Below, one piece after another: positions 35,595 to 43,842 of a DNA stretch of 64,000 bases; the first letter of the stretch is position 1; every line of letters starts with the position of its first letter. The notes beneath the pieces were generated by a model. That model was given only the letters and a program-made list of their open reading frames with translations, ran no database searches and had not been told where the DNA came from. Source of the DNA: an uncultured Coprococcus sp. (GTDB taxonomy: Bacteria > Bacillota > Clostridia > Lachnospirales > Lachnospiraceae); assembly GCA_947626675.1 (NCBI GenBank), contig CANQTC010000006.1, positions 1-64,000 on the forward strand. The letters run 5' to 3'. Position numbers and translations under genes: made by a program.

Positions 35595-36452
35595 ATGAAA
35601 AAGTATCTTATTGTAGTAAATTCAGAAAAGGATGCAGAACTGAATATTACGAATAGTGTAAAAAATTATATATGCAGCAGATGTGGAAGCTGTGTGATAG
35701 CAGACTGCCTTGATTTTTGCAGCGACAGGCGTGCAGCAAAGGAGCTTACAAGGGATGTTGAATGTATACTTGTGCTGGGTGGTGATGGAACACTTCTAAG
35801 TGTTGCCGGTGAAACCGAAGATATGAATATTCCATTATATGGCATTAATCTTGGAACAGTGGGTTTTCTGACCGAAGGAGAAGTGACGGGCCTTGATATC
35901 ATACTGAACAGACTGCTGTCGGATGATTTTACGATTGAAGAGCGCATGATGATTACGGGTGTAGTAAAGAAGTCTGACGGTATTGCATATCAAAAAAGGG
36001 CGTTAAACGATATTGTAATCAGCAGGGCAGGTTTTTCAAGGATTATAGGTCTTAATGTATATGTAGGCGGCAGTCTTCTTGATACATACGAAGCTGACGG
36101 TGTAGTCATTTCTACACCAACAGGCTCTACGGGTTATAATTTATCCGCAGGCGGGCCAATCGTAAGCCCTACTGCAAAGTTGATTGTCATTACGCCTGTA
36201 TCGCCCCATTCTCTTACTTCAAAAAGTATCGTTTTATCCGGTGATGAGGAGATATCCATAGAAATCGTAAAGAAAAGAAAAACGCAGGATACGGAGGCAA
36301 TCGTGTCGTTTGACGGCGGAAGAGGTGTAGGACTGTCCGCAGGAGATACCGTAGATATCTGTAAATCAGAGAGAATTACAAAATTGATTAAAGCGAATGA
36401 TGTTAATTTTTATGAAATTCTTAGAAATAAACTGGGAGGAACGCCGATATGA
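35595..36452 (+). CDS. nadK: NAD kinase
   Basis: Phosphorylates NAD to NADP. It has 285 aa with the signature LVLGGDGTLL near residue 59, the substrate motif NDIVISRAG, and TPTGSTGYNLSAGGPIV with the glycine-rich Ser/Thr segment. It starts three bases after tlyA and overlaps argR by four bases (ATGA), the usual clostridial arrangement. Confidence 0.95.
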   Translation: MKKYLIVVNSEKDAELNITNSVKNYICSRCGSCVIADCLDFCSDRRAAKELTRDVECILVLGGDGTLLSVAGETEDMNIPLYGINLGTVGFLTEGEVTGLDIILNRLLSDDFTIEERMMITGVVKKSDGIAYQKRALNDIVISRAGFSRIIGLNVYVGGSLLDTYEADGVVISTPTGSTGYNLSAGGPIVSPTAKLIVITPVSPHSLTSKSIVLSGDEEISIEIVKKRKTQDTEAIVSFDGGRGVGLSAGDTVDICKSERITKLIKANDVNFYEILRNKLGGTPI

Positions 36453-36907
36453 AACAGAGCAGACAGGCAAAAATCATTGAGATAATAGAAAATAATGATA
36501 TAGAAACTCAGGATGAACTGCTTGCAATGCTGCATAAAGAAGGCTTTCAGACGACGCAGGCTACTATATCAAGAGATATCCGGGAAATTAATCTGACGAA
36601 GATTGCGACAGCTTCAGGAAAGCAGAAATATGTACTGGGAAAGTCTGGTGATAATGAATCAATGGATTCCTATATTCAGGTGCTTAGCGCAGGAATAATT
36701 TCGATGGAAACAGCAGAGAATATCATCGTAGTAAAGACTGTATCAGGAGTTGCTATGGCTGTTGCCGCCGCCCTTGATAAGATAGAAATTAATGGACTGG
36801 TTGGCTGTATCGCAGGGGATGATACAATCTTTCTTGCAGTACGGTCAAAGGAACTTACGAAATCAGTTATGAACACAATAGAAAACAGGTATGCTTCTAA
36901 ATTGTAG
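36449..36907 (+). CDS. argR: Arginine repressor ArgR/AhrC
   Basis: A hexameric arginine-responsive regulator of 152 aa. The N-terminal winged helix contains ETQDELLAMLHKEGFQTTQATISRDIREI. The C-terminal arginine-binding and oligomerisation domain contains VSGVAMAVAAALD and GLVGCIAGDDTIFLAVRS with the double Asp that contacts arginine. No arginine biosynthesis gene is in the window; the position before recN is a conserved chromosomal location rather than a functional link. Confidence 0.95.
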   Translation: MKQSRQAKIIEIIENNDIETQDELLAMLHKEGFQTTQATISRDIREINLTKIATASGKQKYVLGKSGDNESMDSYIQVLSAGIISMETAENIIVVKTVSGVAMAVAAALDKIEINGLVGCIAGDDTIFLAVRSKELTKSVMNTIENRYASKL

Positions 36908-36915
36908 GAGGGAAA

Positions 36916-38619
36916 ATGCTTTTAAATGTACATATAAAGAATCTGGCGTTAATTGATGATGCAAATGTGGATTTTGGTGATAATCTGAATATACTTACCG
37001 GTGAAACCGGTGCAGGTAAATCAATTATTATAGGTGCTCTTAAGATTGGCATGGGCGGAAAGCTTGCAAAAGATTTACCGAGAGAGCCTGAAAAGGAAGC
37101 ACTGTGCCAGCTTTTATTTTCAATAGAGGACCAACAGGTGTGGGCGCAGTTAGAGGCGCTTGATATACCGAAATCAGAAGAGAATGAGCTGATTATTACA
37201 AGAAGAATCGTAAATGGCAGAACCATTAATACTATTAATGACGAGTCTGTTACGGCAGCAAAGTTAAAGAGCGTATCTGCTCTGCTTGTTGATATGCATG
37301 CGCAGCACGAACAGCAGATACTTCTGAAAAAAGCAGAGCATCAAAAAATACTTGATAAATATGGAAAACATACCATAGAGCCTGTTAAATTAAAATTTCA
37401 GGAAGCTTATAGAAAATATAATGAGATTCTTACAGAACTGAAATCCATAGAAATGGATGAAAGTGAAAGAGCGAGAAAAACAGAATTTATTCAATATGAG
37501 ATTGCCGAGATTGAAACAGCAAAGCTTCATATCGGAGAGGATGAGGAGTTGGAAAAGCTGTATCATAAAATGGTACATTCCAGGGATATTATGGAGTCCG
37601 CTTCACTTGTATATGGAATAACAGGATATGAAGATAATCGTTCGGCAGGAAATGAAATCGGCAGAGCGCTGGTAAGCTTAAAAAGTATAAAAGAGCTGGA
37701 TAGTGAGCTTTCGGATATTTATAGTCAGCTGGAAACGGTGGATGCCATGCTGAACGATTTTAATATGACGTTAAAGGAATATACCCAGAGCATGGAATTT
37801 GATGAAGCACAGTTTCAGGAAACAGAATCCAGGCTGAATACAATCAATGATATAAAAGGAAAATATGGAAAAACGATAGAAGACGTATTTTCCTGTTTAG
37901 AAAAAATGAAAGATGAATATGATAAGCTTACGGAATATGATGAATATATTGCAAAACTAAAGTCGGAGTGTTCACTTGCTTACAGTGCGTTAATGAAATG
38001 TGCAGAAGCACTTACAAAGGAGCGAAAAAAGCAGGCGAAAAGTCTTTGCAGTCAGGTACGGGAGGCTTTAAAAGAGCTTAGTTTTATGGAAGTAAGCTTT
38101 GATATGATTTTTGATACGTTTGACAGTTGTACATCAAGTGGAATGGATGACTGTTATTTTGTGATATCTACCAATATAGGCGAAAAACCGCGGCCGCTAT
38201 ACGATGTTGCATCAGGTGGTGAGCTTTCGAGGGTAATGCTTGCAATTAAGTCCTGCATGGCAGGGGAAGATAACATTGATACCCTGATATTTGATGAGAT
38301 TGATGTGGGAATCAGCGGAAGAGCGGCACAAAAAGTGGCAGAAAAACTGGCTGTTATTGCAAGGGCGCATCAGGTAATCAGCATAACGCATCTGCCGCAG
38401 ATTGCCGCGATGGCAGATAATCATTATCTGATAGAAAAAAACGCTGTAAATAATAAGACGGTAACGAATATAACAAAATTAGATGAAGAGGGACAGATAG
38501 CAGAGATTGCCAGATTGTTAGGCGGAGCATCTGTTACCGATACTGTCATCAATAATGCAAGAGAAATGAAAGATATGGCAGAGCAAACAAAAATCAACCA
38601 TAATGAAATAATCGAATGA
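36916..38619 (+). CDS. recN: DNA repair protein RecN
   Basis: An SMC-like ATPase recruited to double-strand breaks. It has 567 aa, with Walker A GETGAGKSIII near residue 30, a central coiled-coil (about 150-360), the ABC signature SGGELSRVMLAIK, the Walker B region TLIFDEIDVGISG and the final His in ISITHLPQIA. It starts nine bases after argR and ends at a terminator, so spoIVB is a separate unit. Confidence 0.96.
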   Translation: MLLNVHIKNLALIDDANVDFGDNLNILTGETGAGKSIIIGALKIGMGGKLAKDLPREPEKEALCQLLFSIEDQQVWAQLEALDIPKSEENELIITRRIVNGRTINTINDESVTAAKLKSVSALLVDMHAQHEQQILLKKAEHQKILDKYGKHTIEPVKLKFQEAYRKYNEILTELKSIEMDESERARKTEFIQYEIAEIETAKLHIGEDEELEKLYHKMVHSRDIMESASLVYGITGYEDNRSAGNEIGRALVSLKSIKELDSELSDIYSQLETVDAMLNDFNMTLKEYTQSMEFDEAQFQETESRLNTINDIKGKYGKTIEDVFSCLEKMKDEYDKLTEYDEYIAKLKSECSLAYSALMKCAEALTKERKKQAKSLCSQVREALKELSFMEVSFDMIFDTFDSCTSSGMDDCYFVISTNIGEKPRPLYDVASGGELSRVMLAIKSCMAGEDNIDTLIFDEIDVGISGRAAQKVAEKLAVIARAHQVISITHLPQIAAMADNHYLIEKNAVNNKTVTNITKLDEEGQIAEIARLLGGASVTDTVINNAREMKDMAEQTKINHNEIIE

Positions 38620-38629
38620 ACCCATACTA

Positions 38630-38660
38630 AGAGTAACAGCATAAGTTGTTGCTCTTTTTA
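38630..38660 (+). terminator. Terminator after recN
   Basis: AGAGTAACA pairs with TGTTGCTCT (one G-U) around an eight-base loop, followed by TTTTTATTTTAT. Confidence 0.8.
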
Positions 38661-38693
38661 TTTTATAAAAATTCATAAGGGGGAAGATGTATT

Positions 38694-39755
38694 ATGGAAC
38701 GGTATAGAAAGTCGCTTGTTATTATTCTTTTGGCAGATGTTGCATTTATTATATTTTTATTAGTATTCTATATGACTGGCAATAAAGGGGATACGAAAAT
38801 TCAGTATGAAAATGCAAAATTTGTGTTTGAAGACCTGTCAAATAAAAAGGTAATCCCTTCGGGCGAGCCAATGGGAATCTATATGAAAACGGATGGAGTT
38901 ATGGTGGTAGATACGGGAGATATCGTCAATTCAGAGGGACAGGTCGTATGTCCCTCCGGGCATGACCTTAAGGCGGGAGATTATATTACGGAAATAGATG
39001 GTAAGGCAATAAAAAACAAAAATGAGCTGCTGTCTTGTGTGAAGTCATCGGCCGGTAAAGAACTCGATATTTCCTATGTACGAGATGAAAACAGCAGTCA
39101 TATTCATATAACACCGGCTCAGTCGGAGGACGGGGAATACAAGCTGGGATTATGGGTAAAGGATGATATTGCAGGTATCGGAACAATGACATTTATATAT
39201 GATAATCGTTTTATGGCACTTGGGCATAGTGTATCGGACAATGATACCGGGCTGATGGTACGGTGTGATACCGGAGGAATTTATACGACAGATATAACCA
39301 GTATTAATAAGTCCTATACCGCTATGCCGGGGCAGCTTCAGGGGAGTATCGTATATACAAGAGACTTAGTCGGCATCATCAATAAAAATACAGAAAATGG
39401 AATCATGGGGCAGCTTGATGCGGAATATGTAGAGAAGAATTATGATGTGAACGAAGCATTATATATCGCCAGCGGAAGCGAAGTGAAAACCGGAAAGGCA
39501 TATATCTATTCAAGACTTACCGGAGAACCTGTAAAGTACGAAATAGACATCGAAGAGGTTCATTATGACGCTGATAATAAAAATATAGAATTTAAGGTTA
39601 CGGACCAGGCGCTTCTTGAACTTACAGGCGGCGTGGTACAGGGGATGAGCGGCTCTCCTATCATACAAAATAATAAAATAGTAGGAGCAGTAACGCATGT
39701 ATTTGTCGATAACCCCACAAATGGATATGGCGTATTTATTGAGAATATGCTGTGA
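38694..39755 (+). CDS. spoIVB: SpoIVB serine peptidase
   Basis: A forespore-secreted S55 peptidase that in Bacillus triggers pro-SigK processing and acts on SpoIIQ. It has 353 aa: an N-terminal membrane helix or signal (about 8-28), a PDZ domain (about 60-135; KAGDYITEIDGKAIKNKNELL) and a peptidase domain. The domain has the catalytic His178 in ALGHSVSD and Ser319 in GMSGSPI. The start follows AAGGGGGAAG. Because the SigK of this window has no pro-sequence, its target here may differ, as proposed for C. difficile-type sporulation. It precedes spo0A, as in most spore formers. Confidence 0.95.
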   Translation: MERYRKSLVIILLADVAFIIFLLVFYMTGNKGDTKIQYENAKFVFEDLSNKKVIPSGEPMGIYMKTDGVMVVDTGDIVNSEGQVVCPSGHDLKAGDYITEIDGKAIKNKNELLSCVKSSAGKELDISYVRDENSSHIHITPAQSEDGEYKLGLWVKDDIAGIGTMTFIYDNRFMALGHSVSDNDTGLMVRCDTGGIYTTDITSINKSYTAMPGQLQGSIVYTRDLVGIINKNTENGIMGQLDAEYVEKNYDVNEALYIASGSEVKTGKAYIYSRLTGEPVKYEIDIEEVHYDADNKNIEFKVTDQALLELTGGVVQGMSGSPIIQNNKIVGAVTHVFVDNPTNGYGVFIENML

Positions 39756-39791
39756 TTTTTTGTCATATTATATCTGTGTGATAGACGCTTT

Positions 39792-39839
39792 CGTCGAAAA
39801 GCATATTTATAGAGTATATGAAGGCGTGTTCTTGTCGCA
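39792..39839 (+). promoter_or_regulatory. Two Spo0A-box-like sites before the first spo0A
   Basis: CGTCGAA at 39792-39798 and TGTCGCA at 39833-39839 each match six of seven bases of the 0A box TGTCGAA and are spaced 41 bases apart. They lie 80-130 bases before the chosen start. Autoregulation is inferred; no clear sigma-A or sigma-H promoter could be placed. Confidence 0.35.
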
Positions 39840-39920
39840 ACTTGCGAAGTGAAGAGTATTCCCAATGATGCTGTGGAATTATATAATAATTATGGCAGTA
39901 AAAGTGGAGGGAGAAATAAC

Positions 39921-40715
39921 ATGAATCATATAAAGATATTGATTGTGAAGCGTGACAAAAGAGAAATAGAACAGTTGGAAAATGCATTTAAGAATACGCC
40001 TGCTTATGAATTGCTTGATGTATGTACGACAGGACAGGCAGGGTTGGAAGCAATCGTGAAAAAATCACCGGACGTCGTTATTCTCGATGAAGTTCTACCG
40101 GAGAAGGATGTACTGGAAATAGTAGATGAAACGGTAAAGTATAAAAATCTTAAAAATGTAAGATTTATTATGTGTGCTTCAAAAAGTCATGTGGAGTATC
40201 TGAAGTTTTTATATGACTGCATCGATAACAGAGTGGTGTTTCGGATAATGGACATGCCATACGAAGAGAAGAAGGTTAAGGATATCATAGATGAAACCTG
40301 TCGGAGCAGGCGCAATGATAACTATTTGGAGCTGCGTGAAAGCAATAGCTCTGATACGGAACTGGAAGGCACTGTTACAGGTATTATTCATGAGATTGGC
40401 GTGCCGGCACATATAAAGGGTTATCAGTACTTAAGAAGTGCTATTGTGATAGCGGTAAACGATATGGACATCCTCAATTCGATAACAAAACAGTTATATC
40501 CAACGATTGCAGAAGCTTATAATACAACTTCATCGAGGGTGGAACGTGCAATCAGACACGCGATTGAAGTTGCGTGGGGCAGAGGGCGTATGGATACAAT
40601 TAACGAACTTTTTGGATATACCGTCAGCGCAGGCAAAGGAAAACCAACAAATTCAGAATTTATTGCATTAATAGCAGATAAAATAAGATTAGATAATAAA
40701 ACAAAAAGTGCATAA
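39921..40715 (+). CDS. Spo0A paralogue with degenerate receiver domain
   Basis: A 264-aa response-regulator-like protein; the start at 39921 follows GGAGGGAG. The C-terminal DNA-binding domain (about 145-264) is a full Spo0A domain with [40 protein letters not shown]. The receiver keeps a possible phospho-acceptor (Asp56 in ILDEVLP). It has Lys10-Arg11 where Spo0A has the acidic pair, Ala86 in place of the switch Thr and Met112 (or Asp111) in place of the conserved Lys. Normal phosphorylation signalling is therefore unlikely. It lies where spo0A normally sits after spoIVB and is followed by a canonical copy. It may act constitutively, form heterodimers with the second copy, or compete for its sites. 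Confidence 0.85.
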   Translation: MNHIKILIVKRDKREIEQLENAFKNTPAYELLDVCTTGQAGLEAIVKKSPDVVILDEVLPEKDVLEIVDETVKYKNLKNVRFIMCASKSHVEYLKFLYDCIDNRVVFRIMDMPYEEKKVKDIIDETCRSRRNDNYLELRESNSSDTELEGTVTGIIHEIGVPAHIKGYQYLRSAIVIAVNDMDILNSITKQLYPTIAEAYNTTSSRVERAIRHAIEVAWGRGRMDTINELFGYTVSAGKGKPTNSEFIALIADKIRLDNKTKSA

Positions 40716-40746
40716 TAAAAGATATCAAAAATGATATTTAAAATAC

Positions 40747-40775
40747 TTGACAAAAATGTTGTTGTCGAATATTAT
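40747..40775 (+). promoter_or_regulatory. Promoter of the second spo0A with a perfect 0A box
   Basis: TTGACA (40747-40752), a 17-base spacer and TATTAT (40770-40775). A perfect Spo0A box TGTCGAA lies at 40763-40769, just before the -10. That position suggests repression by Spo0A-P, or fine control of its own synthesis. Confidence 0.7.
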
Positions 40776-40831
40776 TTATATACATTATTCGAATGGTGCA
40801 AGGCATAGAAAGGAACGAAGGGAGAATAATC

Positions 40832-41644
40832 ATGAATAATAACAGGATGAATATAATAATAGCTGATGGGGAATGTGATTTGATTGCAAGTCAGCTTCTT
40901 GCAAACATGTCAAATGAAGAGGTAAACATTATTGATAAGGTAAGTGATGGAGAAAGCGCTATCGAATCAATAAGAAAGTACAAGCCTGATATCGTACTTC
41001 TTGATATATGCCTGCCTGTTATAGATGGTCTGGCAGTTATGGAAACGATAGGAAATGATGAAGAACTGTCAGATACTATATTTGTAGTTGTAACATCTGT
41101 AGGTTCGCAGAGACTGATAAGATGTGCTTTTGAATTAGGTGCAACATATTATATATTAAAACCATATAATCCGATACAGCTTGTTGCAAGAATAAAGCAG
41201 ATATTTAAACATAAGGAAGAGCATGATGTAGAAGCGTCGAGTGAGCTTGTATGTATCTCAAATAAATCGGGTTCGATAAGAGCTTCAGATAATATAGAAA
41301 GCGATGTTACGGATATTATAAGAGATATTGGCATACCGGCAAATATAAAAGGATATCAGTATATAAGAGAGGGCATTATCATGGCTGTAAATGATGCCAA
41401 TATGCTGAATTATATAACAAAGCTTTTATATCCTACGATAGCGAAGAAGTACAAGACAACTTCTTCCAGTGTTGAGAGGGCTATCAGACATGCTATAGAG
41501 GTCGCATGGAGCAGAGGTCAGATTGATGTTATTAATGATATGTTTGGATATACCGTAAACGCAGGAAAAGGTAAGCCTACAAATTCTGAATTTATTGCAC
41601 TGATTGCAGACAAGCTGCGTATAGAATATCGAAAAAGGGCTTAA
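40832..41644 (+). CDS. spo0A: Sporulation master regulator Spo0A
   Basis: A 270-aa response regulator. The start at 40832 follows AAGGGAGAATAATC; the longer frame begins inside the promoter region. The receiver is essentially canonical: Asp12 with Gly13-Glu14 at the acidic pocket, phospho-acceptor Asp58 in LLDICLP, Thr88 in VVVTS and Lys110 in YILKPY. A Ser/Asp-rich linker of about 25 residues leads to the DNA-binding domain with [19 protein letters not shown] and [24 protein letters not shown]. This copy, rather than the first, should receive the phosphorelay or kinase signal. One acidic residue of the usual Asp pair is replaced. Confidence 0.95.
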   Translation: MNNNRMNIIIADGECDLIASQLLANMSNEEVNIIDKVSDGESAIESIRKYKPDIVLLDICLPVIDGLAVMETIGNDEELSDTIFVVVTSVGSQRLIRCAFELGATYYILKPYNPIQLVARIKQIFKHKEEHDVEASSELVCISNKSGSIRASDNIESDVTDIIRDIGIPANIKGYQYIREGIIMAVNDANMLNYITKLLYPTIAKKYKTTSSSVERAIRHAIEVAWSRGQIDVINDMFGYTVNAGKGKPTNSEFIALIADKLRIEYRKRA

Positions 41645-41659
41645 GTTTTTTTACATTTG

Positions 41660-41689
41660 TTGACGAGGAATTAGGAAATTGTGTATAAT
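41660..41689 (+). promoter_or_regulatory. Promoter followed at once by a terminator
   Basis: TTGACG (41660-41665), an 18-base spacer and a perfect TATAAT (41684-41689). Transcription would start near 41696, only about ten bases before the hairpin at 41707. It is either the promoter of the M14 genes with an attenuated leader, or the promoter of a very short RNA. Confidence 0.6.
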
Positions 41690-41706
41690 ATTACCAGATA
41701 CAGTGG

Positions 41707-41737
41707 AAGCAGGACACCAAGAGTATCCTGCTTTTTT
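41707..41737 (+). terminator. Hairpin terminator between spo0A and the M14 genes
   Basis: AAGCAGGA pairs perfectly with TCCTGCTT around an 11-base loop, followed by a T-run to 41737. It can terminate spo0A, but it also lies downstream of the 41660 promoter. Confidence 0.82.
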
Positions 41738-41778
41738 CATGTGGATAAATCAGTATTTACAAGGGGATGTGTTAATCT

Positions 41779-42717
41779 ATGATAGAAACGGTGGCGTCAG
41801 CCAGTATGTTGATTGGCGAAGTAATGAAAGTGAAAAAAAATCATTTAGCGCCTGATTTTCCAAGCGGCAGGGAAAAAAGACTCAGTATCGTATCGGGACT
41901 TCATGGAGATGAAGTATCGGGACAATATATTTGTTATGAAGTAATAAGAAGAATTAAGAAAAATTTTGAGAAACTTACAGGAATCGTAGATGTATATCCA
42001 TTTATCAATCCTTTGGGACTGGAAGCGCAGAACAGATATGTACCTGTATTTGATACCGATATGAATACGCTTTTTCCGGGCTCTACAGATGGGACTGTAG
42101 GAGAATATACCGCCGCATTAATCGTAAGAGATATTGTCGGCTCGGATATCTGCGTGGATATACACTCCAGCAGTATTTATATGAAGGAAATACCGCAGGT
42201 AAGAATCAATTCTGATGTTGCGGAAGAGATAGAGCCATATGCAAAAAAAATGAATACAGATGTGATATGGGTGCATCCTTCATCAACCGTTATGCTGGGA
42301 AGTCTGGTATATTCTTTAAATGAGATGGGCGTAAAATCAATGGTGGTTGAATCCGGGGTTGCGCTCAAGATTGATTATGATTATGCAAATCAGATTGTCG
42401 AGGGATTGTTTTCTCTTATGACGTATATGGGTATATGGAATGGTGAGTCCAATCATACACATAGTCCCAAAATTGCAGGGGATAAGGATGTTGCGTATGT
42501 GAATGCTGAAAGCAGCGGAATATTTATTCCGGCAATTAAACATTCCGATATTGTAAAAAAAGGGGATATTATAGGGAATATTGTCAATGTACTGACCGGT
42601 TCACCGGAGGAAACTGTTACAGCACCAAGAAGCGGTATGGTATTTTCATTAAGAGAATATCCGGTTATAGAGGAAGGCTCATTAGTGGCAAGGATATTTG
42701 GAGGAACGTATGAATAA
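41779..42717 (+). CDS. Succinylglutamate desuccinylase/aspartoacylase family hydrolase
   Basis: A 312-aa zinc hydrolase of the M14 AstE/AspA superfamily. The zinc-binding residues are present: His and Glu in GLHGDE (about residue 54) and His in VDIHSSS (about 133). The substrate-site segment INPLGLEAQNRYVPVFDTDMNTLFPG is as in the family. The C-terminal 80 residues form the small beta-domain with a lipoyl-like turn (APRSGMVFSLREYPVI). The real substrate cannot be read from sequence; an N-acyl amino acid or a peptide amide is possible. The next gene overlaps it by eight bases and is its paralogue. Confidence 0.85.
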   Translation: MIETVASASMLIGEVMKVKKNHLAPDFPSGREKRLSIVSGLHGDEVSGQYICYEVIRRIKKNFEKLTGIVDVYPFINPLGLEAQNRYVPVFDTDMNTLFPGSTDGTVGEYTAALIVRDIVGSDICVDIHSSSIYMKEIPQVRINSDVAEEIEPYAKKMNTDVIWVHPSSTVMLGSLVYSLNEMGVKSMVVESGVALKIDYDYANQIVEGLFSLMTYMGIWNGESNHTHSPKIAGDKDVAYVNAESSGIFIPAIKHSDIVKKGDIIGNIVNVLTGSPEETVTAPRSGMVFSLREYPVIEEGSLVARIFGGTYE

Positions 42718-43648
42718 AGAAAGTATATATTCAATGAATACTGCATACAGGGGTGAATATACCATCTGGGGATACCAATTCGGAAGTGGTGATAAGGCAG
42801 CCTGTATCGTAGGCTCTATGAGGGGAAATGAATTTCAGCAGCTATATATCTGCTCGCTTCTGTCAAAAAAGCTGAGTGAGCTGGAAAACAGGGGTGCTAT
42901 CGTATCCGGTAAACAGATTTTATTGATTCCGTCACTAAATTATAGCTCGTTTAATGTGGGAAAAAAATATTGGATTACAGATAATTCAGATATCAACAGG
43001 TCTTTTCCGGGAAATGCTTCCGGGCAGGCAACAAGCCGTATTGCGGCAGCCGTTATGGATAAAGTAACAGGGTATTCCTATGGCATACAATTTGCAAGCT
43101 TTTATATGGAAGGGGTATTTGTACCGCATGTCAGAATGATAGAAACAGGAAAGCAAAGCAATAGTCTTGCCAATCAATTCGGACTTCCGTATGTGCTGAC
43201 ATCTGTACCGCGTGCCTATGATAAAGCAACATTAAATTACAACTGGCAGATGAGAGGAACGGAAGCATTTTCAGTATATTCAAAATATACCGAGAGAATA
43301 GATGAGGAAAGTGCAAAGCAGGCTGTATCCTCAGTCCTTAGATTTCTAACCAGAATGGGTATCATAAGATATAACTGTCATGCCGGCTATATATCGACCA
43401 TTCTTGATGAGGAAGAACTGCTCAATATCAAGTCGGAAAAATCCGGCGGCTTTTTCAGGAGGCTGGTTTATCCGGGAGATGAAGTTGTAAGAGGAGATAT
43501 TATCGCTCATATCGTTAATCCCATGACGGGGGAAAACACAGCAGAAATATATGCGCCGACAGATGGTATCATTTTCTTTTGTCAGGATACGCCCATGATT
43601 TACCAAAATTCAGTTTTGTTTAAAATGATAAGAAGATTACATAACTAA
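42710..43648 (+). CDS. Paralogous M14-type protein without zinc ligands, probable pseudoenzyme
   Basis: A 312-aa protein starting at ATG 42710 after GGAGGAACGT, inside the end of the preceding gene. It follows the same plan as its neighbour: IVGSMRGNEFQ replaces GLHGDE, NSDINRSFPG aligns with DTDMNTLFPG, and YGIQFASFYM replaces VDIHSSSIYM. It also has the same C-terminal domain (APTDGIIFFCQDTPMI). The two zinc-binding His residues are therefore replaced (Arg and Gln at the aligned positions), while the Glu of HGDE remains. I infer a non-catalytic partner forming a heteromer with the upstream enzyme. Equal length and coupled translation support a fixed stoichiometry. Confidence 0.8.
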   Translation: MNKESIYSMNTAYRGEYTIWGYQFGSGDKAACIVGSMRGNEFQQLYICSLLSKKLSELENRGAIVSGKQILLIPSLNYSSFNVGKKYWITDNSDINRSFPGNASGQATSRIAAAVMDKVTGYSYGIQFASFYMEGVFVPHVRMIETGKQSNSLANQFGLPYVLTSVPRAYDKATLNYNWQMRGTEAFSVYSKYTERIDEESAKQAVSSVLRFLTRMGIIRYNCHAGYISTILDEEELLNIKSEKSGGFFRRLVYPGDEVVRGDIIAHIVNPMTGENTAEIYAPTDGIIFFCQDTPMIYQNSVLFKMIRRLHN

Positions 43649-43842
43649 ATATCAGTAAGGCGGACGGATAAACGTATTATGAAATAAAATGTAAAAAAAA
43701 CTATTCAAATATACTAAAATCATGTTAATATAATTTTGTATGTGAATTGCTATAGAATCCCTCAAGCTGTAATAAAAATATGTGCAGATGTGTTTTGATT
43801 ATGGCCGCAGGGAATGAAATGCAGATAAACAGGAGGTCTACC
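43649..43842 (+). promoter_or_regulatory. Intergenic region before purL
   Basis: A TATAAT at 43729-43734 is the best -10; its -35 is poor (TTCAAA, 19-base spacing). No purine riboswitch consensus or PurR box was recognised. The rest of this 190-base AT-rich stretch shows no gene. Confidence 0.35.

Noticed and set aside
43649-43842. Purine riboswitch or PurR operator before purL
   Set aside because: No purine aptamer consensus and no PurR box could be recognised in the AT-rich leader.
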